64,000 nt of DNA from an uncultured Marinobacter sp. Lineage in GTDB: Bacteria; Pseudomonadota; Gammaproteobacteria; Pseudomonadales; Oleiphilaceae. Positions 1 to 8,449 of this stretch are shown here, piece after piece. Where the stretch lies: positions 172,974 through 236,973 of the forward strand of contig NZ_CAMPJO010000007.1 of assembly GCF_946886895.1 (NCBI RefSeq), given 5' to 3'. The stretch's first letter is position 1; every line of letters begins with the position of its first letter. The translations under genes and the position numbers were made by a program. Below the pieces are notes generated by a model. The model saw only the letters and a program-made list of their open reading frames with translations, searched no databases and was not told the origin of the DNA.

Positions 1-79
1 TGGTGATCTGATCCATCAATTCCTGGGAGCTGATCTCCGGATTTACCCACTCGCGCAGCCACTGTTCACTGAATTTCAT
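1..79 (-). CDS. pheT: Phenylalanyl-tRNA synthetase beta subunit, N-terminal fragment
   Basis: Only the first 26 codons are inside the window; the gene runs off the left edge. The ATG is the complement of 77-79 and the peptide begins [20 protein letters not shown], the typical PheT start. An AAGG ribosome site lies just upstream in the 60-base gap after pheS. PheT pairs with PheS in the alpha2-beta2 enzyme that charges tRNA-Phe in the cytoplasm; the beta subunit carries the editing and tRNA-binding domains, which are not visible here. It follows pheS on the same strand, as in most gammaproteobacteria. Confidence 0.93.
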   Translation of the reverse strand, partial: MKFSEQWLREWVNPEISSQELMDQIT

Positions 80-139
80 GGTTAAGCCTTGTCCTGTTGC
101 GGTTTCGCCTGTTGATAATTGCCGTCAGAAAACCCTGGT

Positions 140-1168
<1,029 letters not shown>

Positions 1169-1185
1169 CTAAAACACAGTCTTGT

Positions 1186-1221
1186 AAACAAAAATAGGGG
1201 AAGAGCGTGCCCTTCCCCTAT
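1186..1221 (-). terminator. Rho-independent terminator/attenuator between rplT and pheS
   Basis: Perfect 10-bp stem ATAGGGGAAG (1194-1203) / CTTCCCCTAT (1212-1221) with an 8-base loop. On the minus strand it is followed by TTTTTGTTT (about 1194-1186). It sits in the rplT-pheS gap inside an otherwise co-directional operon, so it should act as a partial terminator or attenuator for pheST. Readthrough control is inferred. Confidence 0.75.
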
Positions 1222-1226
1222 CAGGA

Positions 1227-1273
1227 GGCGTCTTCATGATGCCATGAGACGCCCGTATCGATCAGCAATCGAT
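1227..1273 (-). promoter_or_regulatory. Tandem hairpins upstream of the pheS terminator
   Basis: Two further inverted repeats precede the terminator on the minus strand: ATCGAT/ATCGAT (1257-1262 and 1268-1273) and GGCGTCT/AGACGCC (1227-1233 and 1247-1253). They could be alternative or stabilising structures in the pheST leader, comparable in position to the E. coli pheM attenuator region. No Phe-rich leader ORF was found in any frame starting with ATG, GTG or TTG. Role uncertain. Confidence 0.45.
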
Positions 1274-1288
1274 GAAAGAGCTAAGCGA

Positions 1289-1642
1289 TCACAGGGACGC
1301 TTTGGCCTTCTCAACAACAGCGGCAAACGCCTGCTGCTCGTTCATGGCCAGGTCGGCCAGAACCTTACGATCGATCTCGACGTTAGCCTTTTTCAGACCA
1401 GCGATCAGACGGCTGTAAGACAGTCCGTTGGCGCGGGCGCCAGCATTGATACGGGCAATCCACAGAGCGCGGAAAGCGCGCTTACGGTTACGACGGTCAC
1501 GGTATGCATATTGACCGGCCTTGATAACCGCTTGCTTGGCAACACGGAATACACGGCTGCGAGCGCCGTAGTAGCCTTTGGCCTGACTGAGAATCTTTTT
1601 GTGACGACGGCGTGCGACCACACCACGTTTTACACGAGCCAT
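1289..1642 (-). CDS. rplT: 50S ribosomal protein L20
   Basis: A 117-residue, highly basic protein, the family's usual length. It begins [16 protein letters not shown], the standard L20 start, and contains the [16 protein letters not shown] segment of the C-terminal domain. L20 binds 23S rRNA early in 50S assembly. In E. coli the C-terminal domain also represses rpmI-rplT translation through the mRNA upstream of rpmI; the same may hold here, where a strong hairpin precedes rpmI. AAGGA lies 8-9 bases before the ATG. It follows rpmI by 49 bases. Confidence 0.98.
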   Translation of the reverse strand: MARVKRGVVARRRHKKILSQAKGYYGARSRVFRVAKQAVIKAGQYAYRDRRNRKRAFRALWIARINAGARANGLSYSRLIAGLKKANVEIDRKVLADLAMNEQQAFAAVVEKAKASL

Positions 1643-1691
1643 ACTTTAATCCTTCTACCTTTAAACCTTTTCAGGAATGGTTAGCGGCTGA

Positions 1692-1883
1692 TCAGCACGC
1701 TGTCATACGCTTGATGGAAGCCACATCAGACTTGGCAATCAGCTTGGTACCACGGAGCTGACGCTTACGCTTGGGGCTCTTCTTGGTTAAGATATGACTG
1801 GTGAAGGACTGCTTGTGCTTGAAGCCAGTGGCGGTTTTCTTGAACCGTTTCGTGGCTCCGCTTTTGGTTTTCATCTTCGGCAT
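1692..1883 (-). CDS. rpmI: 50S ribosomal protein L35
   Basis: A 63-residue basic protein starting [17 protein letters not shown], the universal L35 N-terminus. An in-frame upstream ATG at 1919 would add 12 residues, but the start at 1883 matches the family and has GCGGAG a few bases upstream, so I place the start there. It is a late-assembly 50S subunit protein. It lies between infC and rplT, the conserved infC-rpmI-rplT order. Confidence 0.96.
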   Translation of the reverse strand: MPKMKTKSGATKRFKKTATGFKHKQSFTSHILTKKSPKRKRQLRGTKLIAKSDVASIKRMTAC

Positions 1884-1936
1884 TTTTAAAACTCCGCATT
1901 CTGTTTTTAAAAATAACAATGTGTCCTGAACGACGA

Positions 1937-1958
1937 ATCCCCCGCAAGCGCGGGGGAT
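1937..1958 (-). promoter_or_regulatory. Stable hairpin in the infC-rpmI gap
   Basis: Perfect 9-bp stem ATCCCCCGC (1937-1945) / GCGGGGGAT (1950-1958) with a 4-base loop and no following T-tract on the minus strand. It is better seen as an mRNA structure than a terminator. Its position fits an L20 autoregulation element or an RNA-processing site; this function is inferred from E. coli and not demonstrated by the sequence. Confidence 0.5.
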
Positions 1959-1976
1959 ACCGTCACCCGATCAGGA

Positions 1977-2516
1977 TCACTTCTTTTTTCGGGGTGCGAC
2001 GATCATGGTCATTTGCCGGCCTTCCATCTTTGGCCGCATCTCAACCGTCGCCAGCTCTTCAATATCCGTTTCAATGCGGCCCATGAGCTTCATACCGATT
2101 TCCTGGTGTGCCATCTCACGTCCACGGAAGCGAATAGTGATCTTGCCTCTGTCCCCGTTTTCAAGGAAACGTACCAGGTTGCGTAGTTTGACCTGGTAAT
2201 CCCCCTCTTCAGTTCCTGGTCGGAACTTAAGCTCTTTGACCTGCGTCTGCTTCTGCTTTTTCTTGGCAGCCGCCTTGGCCTTCTTCTCATCGAAGATTTT
2301 CTTGCCGTAGTCCATTATCTTACAGACGATCGGATCGGAATCCGTAACCTGAACCAGGTCAAGAGACGCTTCTTCTGCCTGCTTGATTGCATCCTCAATC
2401 GGTACGACACCGACCTGATTGCCTTCGGCATCGATCAGACGGACTTCCGTTGCGTCAATATTCTCATTGATCGGCGCTTTTGGTGTACGCCCACCCCGAT
2501 TCGCTCGCTGTTTAAT
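1977..2516 (-). CDS. infC: Translation initiation factor IF-3, AUU start codon
   Basis: IF-3 binds the 30S subunit and enforces initiator-codon fidelity. The first ATG (2315) would give only 112 residues and lose the N-terminal domain. Extending the frame upstream gives 179 residues starting at ATT (2516-2514), reading [20 protein letters not shown] and onward, matching the normal IF-3 N-domain. The later conserved stretch [20 protein letters not shown] is also present. GGAG lies 8 bases before the ATT. The start is two bases after the thrS stop, so the genes are translationally close. AUU starts let IF-3 repress its own translation in E. coli; the same is expected here. Confidence 0.95.
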   Translation of the reverse strand: MKQRANRGGRTPKAPINENIDATEVRLIDAEGNQVGVVPIEDAIKQAEEASLDLVQVTDSDPIVCKIMDYGKKIFDEKKAKAAAKKKQKQTQVKELKFRPGTEEGDYQVKLRNLVRFLENGDRGKITIRFRGREMAHQEIGMKLMGRIETDIEELATVEMRPKMEGRQMTMIVAPRKKK

Positions 2517-2518
2517 AA

Positions 2519-4444
2519 TCAGATCTCCGTTTTGGTTTTGCCTTTGCGATTGATTTCATCAGCCATCAGCTGTTCAAACGCTTCCAGCGATAAAGTCCCC
2601 AGATCTTCGCCTTTGCGGGTTCTCACCGCAACGGCGTTGTTGTCGACTTCTTTGTCGCCGACAACAACAAGGAAAGGGACTTTGTTAATAGTATGCTCGC
2701 GGATTTTAAAGCCGATCTTCTCGTTTCTCAAGTCGGCATTAACCCTATAGCCCAGGGAATCCCACTTTTTTGCAAGATTCTGGCAATATTCACGCTGATT
2801 GTCGGTAATATTCAGCACCGCAATCTGTGTTGGCGCAAGCCATGTCGGGAAGGCGCCTTCATACTCTTCGATCAGAATGCCAATAAAACGCTCGAATGAA
2901 CCGAGAACCGCCCGGTGCAGCATAACCGGCGTCTTGCGCTCGGAGTTATCGGCGACGTATTGCGCGCCCAGACGCCCCGGCATGGAAAAATCGACCTGAA
3001 TAGTACCACACTGCCACACCCGGCCGATGCAGTCTTTCAGCGAAAATTCGATTTTCGGTCCATAAAACGCCCCTTCGCCGGGCAAAAGCTCCCAGTCCAC
3101 GCCTTCACGGTTCAGGGCCTCTTCCAGGGCCGCTTCCGACTTGTCCCACACTTCATCGGAGCCGACACGCTTTTCCGGACGGGTCGAGAGTTTGTAGAGA
3201 ATTTCGGTAAACCCGAAGTCCGCATAAATCTCATGAAGCATCCCAATAAAATCAGACACTTCCTGCTGGATTGAATCTTCTTCGCAGAAAATGTGGGCAT
3301 CGTCCTGGGTAAAGCCGCGAACCCGCATCAGGCCATGCAGAGCTCCCGAGGCTTCATTACGGTGGCAGGAACCAAATTCCGCCAGCCGCAGGGGCAAGTC
3401 CTTGTAGCTTTTCAGACCCTGGTTGAATACCTGCACATGACATGGGCAGTTCATCGGTTTGATGGCGTAGTCATGCTTCTCCGATTCGGTCGTGAACATG
3501 TCGTCCTTGAACTTGTCCCAGTGCCCGGACTTTTCCCAGAGATTGCGGGACACGACCTGCGGAGTCTTGATTTCCCGGTAACCATGCTGGTGCTGTTTAC
3601 GACGCATGTACTGTTCAATTTCCTGGTACAAAGACCAGCCATCCGGATGCCAGAACACCATTCCCGGCGCTTCTTCCTGCATATGGAACAGGTTCAGTTT
3701 CTTGCCGACCTTCCGGTGGTCTCGCTTCTCAGCCTCTTCGAGGCGGTGCAGATAGGCCTTGAGGTCTTTCTTGTTGCCCCAGGCGGTGCCGTACACCCGC
3801 TGCAGTTGCTCATTGCTGGTGTCGCCACGCCAGTACGCGCCCGCAACCTTGGTGAGCTTGAAGGCTTTCAGCTTACCGGTGCTGGGCACATGGGGACCAC
3901 GGCACAGGTCAATGAAATCACCCTGGCGATAGAACGACAGGTCTTCGTCACCGGGAATGTCCTCAATAATCCGGACCTTGTATTCCTCGCCCATCTCATT
4001 AAACAGCTTCACTGCTTGGTCGCGGGACAGAACCGAGCGGGAAACCGGAATGTCCTGCTTCGACAGTTCCTCCATGCGGGTCTCGATGCGCGCCAGATCT
4101 TCGTTGGTAAACGGGCGGTCGAACTTGAAATCGTAGTAAAAGCCGTTGTCGATCACCGGGCCAATGGTCACCTGGGCGGACGGAAACAGCGCCTTGACGG
4201 CCATGGCCAGCAAATGGGCGGTGGAGTGGCGAATAATATCCACGCCTTCCTCGTCACGCTCGGTGACAATGGCCAGCTCGGCATCATTGTCAATCCGGTG
4301 GCTGGTATCCACGAGCTTGCCATCCACCTTCCCGGCCAGGGCGGCTTTGGCCAGGCCGGCGCCGATGTCGGCGGCAACATCATGAACGGTAACGGGTTCT
4401 GCAAAACTACGATGGCTGCCATCCGGCAAGGTAATGACGGGCAT
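2519..4444 (-). CDS. thrS: Threonyl-tRNA synthetase
   Basis: A 641-residue class II synthetase (E. coli 642). Order: TGS domain (residues 1-60, [14 protein letters not shown]), editing domain with [12 protein letters not shown] near residue 73, catalytic core with motif 2 [20 protein letters not shown] and zinc-site residues in [10 protein letters not shown], then the anticodon-binding domain to the C-terminus. It charges tRNA-Thr and hydrolyses Ser-tRNA-Thr. It heads the operon and is followed two bases later by infC. E. coli ThrS represses its own mRNA; I could not identify a tRNA-like operator here by eye, though the leader is about 60-100 bases. Confidence 0.98.
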   Translation of the reverse strand: MPVITLPDGSHRSFAEPVTVHDVAADIGAGLAKAALAGKVDGKLVDTSHRIDNDAELAIVTERDEEGVDIIRHSTAHLLAMAVKALFPSAQVTIGPVIDNGFYYDFKFDRPFTNEDLARIETRMEELSKQDIPVSRSVLSRDQAVKLFNEMGEEYKVRIIEDIPGDEDLSFYRQGDFIDLCRGPHVPSTGKLKAFKLTKVAGAYWRGDTSNEQLQRVYGTAWGNKKDLKAYLHRLEEAEKRDHRKVGKKLNLFHMQEEAPGMVFWHPDGWSLYQEIEQYMRRKQHQHGYREIKTPQVVSRNLWEKSGHWDKFKDDMFTTESEKHDYAIKPMNCPCHVQVFNQGLKSYKDLPLRLAEFGSCHRNEASGALHGLMRVRGFTQDDAHIFCEEDSIQQEVSDFIGMLHEIYADFGFTEILYKLSTRPEKRVGSDEVWDKSEAALEEALNREGVDWELLPGEGAFYGPKIEFSLKDCIGRVWQCGTIQVDFSMPGRLGAQYVADNSERKTPVMLHRAVLGSFERFIGILIEEYEGAFPTWLAPTQIAVLNITDNQREYCQNLAKKWDSLGYRVNADLRNEKIGFKIREHTINKVPFLVVVGDKEVDNNAVAVRTRKGEDLGTLSLEAFEQLMADEINRKGKTKTEI

Positions 4445-4471
4445 GAAAAAACTCCAGTTGGTAACTCAGCG

Positions 4472-4492
4472 GTGATCTATACCAGAGATCAC
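4472..4492 (-). promoter_or_regulatory. Putative thrS promoter with inverted repeat
   Basis: On the minus strand TGGTATAGAT forms an extended -10 (TG-N-TATAGA, hexamer at 4481-4476) about 30 bases before the thrS ATG. It is embedded in the inverted repeat GTGATCT-N7-AGATCAC (4472-4478, 4486-4492). No good -35 is evident. The repeat could be an operator or an mRNA stem. Tentative. Confidence 0.35.
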
Positions 4493-4548
4493 ATGGCAAC
4501 AGCGTTCCGCGACACAAACCGCGGGCTGTTTCGCCCGGGAGTTTAACA

Positions 4549-4579
4549 GAAAAAAACCCGGCACGTTAATGCCGGGTTT
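4549..4579 (-). terminator. Rho-independent terminator after the TRAP permease gene
   Basis: Stem AAACCCGGC (4554-4562) / GCCGGGTTT (4571-4579), 8-base loop. On the minus strand it is followed by a run of seven T. It ends the TRAP transporter transcript before thrS. Confidence 0.88.
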
Positions 4580-4605
4580 TACCGCTTCGACCGCCCGGGA
4601 TGCTA

Positions 4606-7212
4606 TCAGGCGGGTTGGGCGCTACGATCCTCCCGGGCCTTGCGCCGAAGCTGGCCAAAGGCCACCAGGCCGAGCAGAATCAGGGCCGGGATGAACATCA
4701 GCTCTTTCGGCGGTCGCTCCAGCGGCACCTGAACGGCATCAATGGTCCAGTCAAAATACAGCCCGGCGTTTTCTGCCACACTGCCATAGGAAACGAAATC
4801 CACAACCATCTGATCGCCGTCCTGACGCAGGCCAAGGCCAGATTCCTGCAGCCGGGCTTCCGGCGTCTCGCCCGCTGGCAGCGGCAGTTGCAGGAACGTG
4901 GACTTCTCATCACCGTCAATCGTCATCCCGGATGCCTTGAGGACAACGTTCTCACCTGCCGGAACCGTCTCTATGTACTCCATAATTTCGGTCCCGGGGC
5001 GATGCTCAACCGGCGGGTAAACCCTGTCCCACCAGAACCCGGGCCTGAACATGGTGAAGGTAATCAACAGCAGGCACAGGGTTTCCCACCATCGGGTGCG
5101 GGTGAACCAGAAACCCTGGGTTGCTGCCGAGAAAACGAGCATGGCGGTGACCGCACTGAAGATGGTGACCAGAAGATCGAACCAACCGGTCAGCCCGATC
5201 AACAGCAACTGAGTGTTGAAGATGAACATGAACGGCAGGATGGCGGTCCGGATATCGTAGGTGAAGCCCTGAACACCCGTTCGAATCGGATCCGCCCCGG
5301 AAATCGCGGCAGCGGCGTAGGCCGCCAGCCCCACTGGCGGTGTGTCGTCCGCCAGTATCCCGAAGTAGAACACAAACAGGTGCACCGCGATGAGCGGCAC
5401 TATCAGCCCACTCTGGGCGCCCAGCGTCACAATAACCGGCGCCATCAGTGTCGACACCACGATGTAGTTGGCGGTAGTGGGCAGGCCCATGCCGAGAATG
5501 AGGCTGATCACCGCGGTGAAGATCAGCATCAGCATCAGGTTACCGCCTGAGATAAACTCCACGAACTGCGCCATCACCAGGCCGATCCCGGTCAGCGTGA
5601 CCGTCCCCACCACGATACCCGCAGTTGCCGTCGCCACACCAATGCCGATCATGTTCCTGGCACCCGTTGCCAGGGAGCGCACCACATCCCACAAACCTTG
5701 CTTGAACGCAGCGCCCATATGGCCCCGCTTGCGGAACATCTGCTTCAGGGGAACCTGGGTCACCACAATGAAGATCATCAGCACCGTCGCCCAGAACGCC
5801 GACAACTGTGGCGAGAAACGCTCCACGGTAAGGCACCAGATCAGCACCACCACCGGCAGAAGGTAATGCAGGCCGGTCTTGACCGTCCTGCCCAATGGCG
5901 GCAACTCATCCATGGCAGTTTCCGGATCGTCTTCCTGCAAGTCCGGGAACTGCGCCGCATACCCGACCAGGCTGATATACACCGCCAGCAGCACAGGCGC
6001 CAGGACCCACGGGGCCGCCTCGCCAAATGCGGATTTGGTCCAGCCAACACCGTAGTAAACCACGAACGTCAGAACCGCCAACCCCAACACGAGGAACACC
6101 CAGGTCAGCATTCGTTGCGCCAGGGTGGGCTTGTTCGGCCGCTCCATTCCCTTCATGTTTAGCTTGCAGGCTTCCAGATGAACGATGTAGACGAGGGCAA
6201 TATAGGAAATCAGGGCAGGAAGAATCGCGTGTTTCATCACCTCCAGATAGGAGATACCGACGTACTCCACCATCAGGAATGCCGCAGCCCCCATGACCGG
6301 CGGCGTCAGCTGACCGTTGGTGGACGCCGCCACCTCAACAGCGCCAGCCTTGGTGGCAGGAAACCCGACCCGCTTCATCAGCGGAATCGTGAAGGTGCCG
6401 GTGGTGACCACATTGGCGATGGACGAGCCGGAGATAATCCCGCTCAGGCCACTGGAAACGACGGCTGCCTTGGCTGGCCCGCCTCTCATGTGGCCCAACG
6501 AGGCATAGGCAACCTTGATGAAGTAATTGCCTGCCCCGGCTCGCTCCAGCAAGGCGCCAAAAAGCACGAACAGAAAGACAAAGCTGGTGGAGACACCCAG
6601 CGCCACACCGAACACGCCTTCGGTCCCCAGCCACTGGTGAGAGGCCAACTTGTCCAGACTGGCGCCAGCATGGGAAATCACAGCAGGCATGTAAGGGCCG
6701 GCGAGCGAATAGAAAATAAACACACCCGCCACAATGGTAAGCGGCAGACCCAGGGCACGGCGTGTTGCTTCCAGCAAAAGTACCAGACCAACCATAGCAA
6801 CGATCAGATCTTGCAGAATCGGGGCTCCAGGTCTGGTCGCCAACTGGTCATAGAACAGGTAGAGATAGGCGGATGAAAAAGCCGCCACAAGCGCGAGAAT
6901 CCAGTCATACACAGGCACGGCGTTAGGGTTCGCCTGCCGACCCTTAAACATGGGGAATGCGGCAAACGCCAGGAAAGTGGCAAACGCCAGATGAATCGAA
7001 CGTTCCTGTGTTGAGTTGAGCAGCCCTATCTCGAAAATGTAGGGCAGTGGTGAAGCAATCCACAATTGAAACAGGGACCAAACCACGGGAACCACAAACA
7101 AAATTACTGCGGCAATGCCGGTTCCGGCTCGACCACCGGTTTCTGTCTGCAGGAACCGTTCAACAGCGGAGGTATCTACGGAGTCCCCGGAATTGGGATT
7201 TTCTGCGGTCAT
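4606..7212 (-). CDS. TRAP transporter fused permease (4TM/12TM) with DUF3394-like tail
   Basis: The start at ATG 7212 (868 residues) has AGGA about 8 bases upstream; a GTG at 7260 would extend it by 16 residues but has a poorer site. Residues about 50-185 hold the DctQ-like helices, followed by the large DctM-like 12-helix domain containing SGSSIANVVTTGTFTIPLMK and GLPTTANYIVVSTLMAPVI, both typical of TRAP large subunits. The last about 190 residues include a soluble segment resembling DUF3394. It imports a carboxylate or similar solute using a sodium gradient, together with the TAXI binding protein encoded just upstream. The substrate cannot be read from the sequence. Confidence 0.92.
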   Translation of the reverse strand: MTAENPNSGDSVDTSAVERFLQTETGGRAGTGIAAVILFVVPVVWSLFQLWIASPLPYIFEIGLLNSTQERSIHLAFATFLAFAAFPMFKGRQANPNAVPVYDWILALVAAFSSAYLYLFYDQLATRPGAPILQDLIVAMVGLVLLLEATRRALGLPLTIVAGVFIFYSLAGPYMPAVISHAGASLDKLASHQWLGTEGVFGVALGVSTSFVFLFVLFGALLERAGAGNYFIKVAYASLGHMRGGPAKAAVVSSGLSGIISGSSIANVVTTGTFTIPLMKRVGFPATKAGAVEVAASTNGQLTPPVMGAAAFLMVEYVGISYLEVMKHAILPALISYIALVYIVHLEACKLNMKGMERPNKPTLAQRMLTWVFLVLGLAVLTFVVYYGVGWTKSAFGEAAPWVLAPVLLAVYISLVGYAAQFPDLQEDDPETAMDELPPLGRTVKTGLHYLLPVVVLIWCLTVERFSPQLSAFWATVLMIFIVVTQVPLKQMFRKRGHMGAAFKQGLWDVVRSLATGARNMIGIGVATATAGIVVGTVTLTGIGLVMAQFVEFISGGNLMLMLIFTAVISLILGMGLPTTANYIVVSTLMAPVIVTLGAQSGLIVPLIAVHLFVFYFGILADDTPPVGLAAYAAAAISGADPIRTGVQGFTYDIRTAILPFMFIFNTQLLLIGLTGWFDLLVTIFSAVTAMLVFSAATQGFWFTRTRWWETLCLLLITFTMFRPGFWWDRVYPPVEHRPGTEIMEYIETVPAGENVVLKASGMTIDGDEKSTFLQLPLPAGETPEARLQESGLGLRQDGDQMVVDFVSYGSVAENAGLYFDWTIDAVQVPLERPPKELMFIPALILLGLVAFGQLRRKAREDRSAQPA

Positions 7213-7288
7213 AGGTATGTCCTGTGAAGGAGGGAGAGGAAATAACAACCGGGGCGGCACAGGCCACCCCCGGTTGCCCGGTCACGGA

Positions 7289-8266
7289 TTACTTGATCAG
7301 ACCGGCTTCCTTGTAGTACTTCAGGGCGCCCGGATGCAGCGGCGCACTCAGGGCATCAGACACCATTTCCGATTTCTCCAGATTGGCGAATGCCGGGTGC
7401 AGGCGCTTGAAGCTGTCAAAGTTTTCAAATACGGCCTTGACCACCTCATACACCACTTCTTCAGACACATCGGTGGAGGACACGAAGGTTGCGGCGACAC
7501 CAAAAGTGGGCACGTCCTCGTCGGTTCCACGATACATACCACCCGGGATAATGGCCTTACGGTAGTATGCATTCTCACTGATCAGCTTTTCGGTGGCGGC
7601 GTTGTCTACCGCGACGATAACGCTGTCACAGGATGTGGTCGCTTCCTTGATCGAACCGGACGGATGGCCAACGGTGTAGAAGAAGGCATCAATGTTGCCG
7701 TCACACAGGGCCTGGGACTGCTCGGCGGCTTTCAGCTCGGCAGCCAGTGAGAACTTGTCCAGGGTCCAGCCCATTTCGTCCATCAACACTTCCGCTGTTG
7801 CACGCTGACCGGAGCCCGGGTTACCCACAGACACCCGCTTGCCTTCGAGGTCTTCAAAGGTCTTGATGCCGGAGCCCTTGCTGGCGACAACGGTAAACGG
7901 TTCCGGGTGCAGCGAGAAAACGGCACGAAGCTCCTTGTTGGGGCCGTCGTCCTTGAACTGGCTGGTGCCATTATAGGCGTGGTACTGCCAGTCGGACTGG
8001 GCAACCGCCAGATCCAGCTCACCCTGACGAATCGCATTGAGGTTATAGACCGAACCGCCGGTGCTCTCTACCGAGCAGCGAATGCCGTGCTCTTTGCGAT
8101 CCATGTTCACCAGTCGGCAAATGGCGCCACCGGCCGGATAGTAGACCCCGGTCACACCACCGGTACCGATGGTTACGAACTGCTGCTCCTGGGCAGTCGC
8201 CGGTGCCGAGGCCACGCCCAGGCCAACAGCAACGGCAAATGCGGAGGCTTTCAGTTTCAGTGTCAT
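7289..8266 (-). CDS. TAXI-family TRAP transporter solute-binding protein
   Basis: A 325-residue periplasmic protein with a cleavable signal peptide ([20 protein letters not shown], likely cleaved after APATA). The mature start [20 protein letters not shown] is the hallmark of TAXI (TRAP-associated extracytoplasmic immunogenic) receptors, and [19 protein letters not shown] is also family-typical. It captures the solute and delivers it to the fused permease encoded 76 bases downstream. AAGGA precedes the ATG. Family assignment is firm. The ligand is unknown; TAXI proteins characterised elsewhere bind glutamate-like or dicarboxylate ligands. Confidence 0.93.
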   Translation of the reverse strand: MTLKLKASAFAVAVGLGVASAPATAQEQQFVTIGTGGVTGVYYPAGGAICRLVNMDRKEHGIRCSVESTGGSVYNLNAIRQGELDLAVAQSDWQYHAYNGTSQFKDDGPNKELRAVFSLHPEPFTVVASKGSGIKTFEDLEGKRVSVGNPGSGQRATAEVLMDEMGWTLDKFSLAAELKAAEQSQALCDGNIDAFFYTVGHPSGSIKEATTSCDSVIVAVDNAATEKLISENAYYRKAIIPGGMYRGTDEDVPTFGVAATFVSSTDVSEEVVYEVVKAVFENFDSFKRLHPAFANLEKSEMVSDALSAPLHPGALKYYKEAGLIK

Positions 8267-8401
8267 GTGAGTTCTTCCTTATTTTGATCGTTGTAATGAA
8301 TTGCCCGATCATTGGTACGGACAAACATGGCGTTCGCTCTAAAACATAGACCACTTCACACCATAAATAAAGTCTGGCCTTACTCGCTAACCACCTGAGC
8401 A

Positions 8402-8432
8402 AACAACAAAAAAGCCCGCATGGCGGGCTTTT
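8402..8432 (-). terminator. Rho-independent terminator after the MMPL gene
   Basis: Perfect 10-bp stem AAAAGCCCGC (8410-8419) / GCGGGCTTTT (8423-8432) with a 3-base loop. On the minus strand it is followed by TTTTTTGTTG. It sits 18 bases after the MMPL stop and upstream of the TAXI gene, separating the two transcription units. Confidence 0.9.
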
Positions 8433-8449
8433 CTGAGCACAGCGACAGT

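Noticed and set aside
1227..1290. Possible pheM-like leader peptide before pheS
   Set aside because: The only ATG frames are ATG-GCA-TCA-stop or one with a weak and late FVYKTVF end through the terminator; not a leader of the known kind.
3293..4546. 417-codon plus-strand ORF over thrS
   Set aside because: Antisense to thrS; composition is the complement of a real gene.
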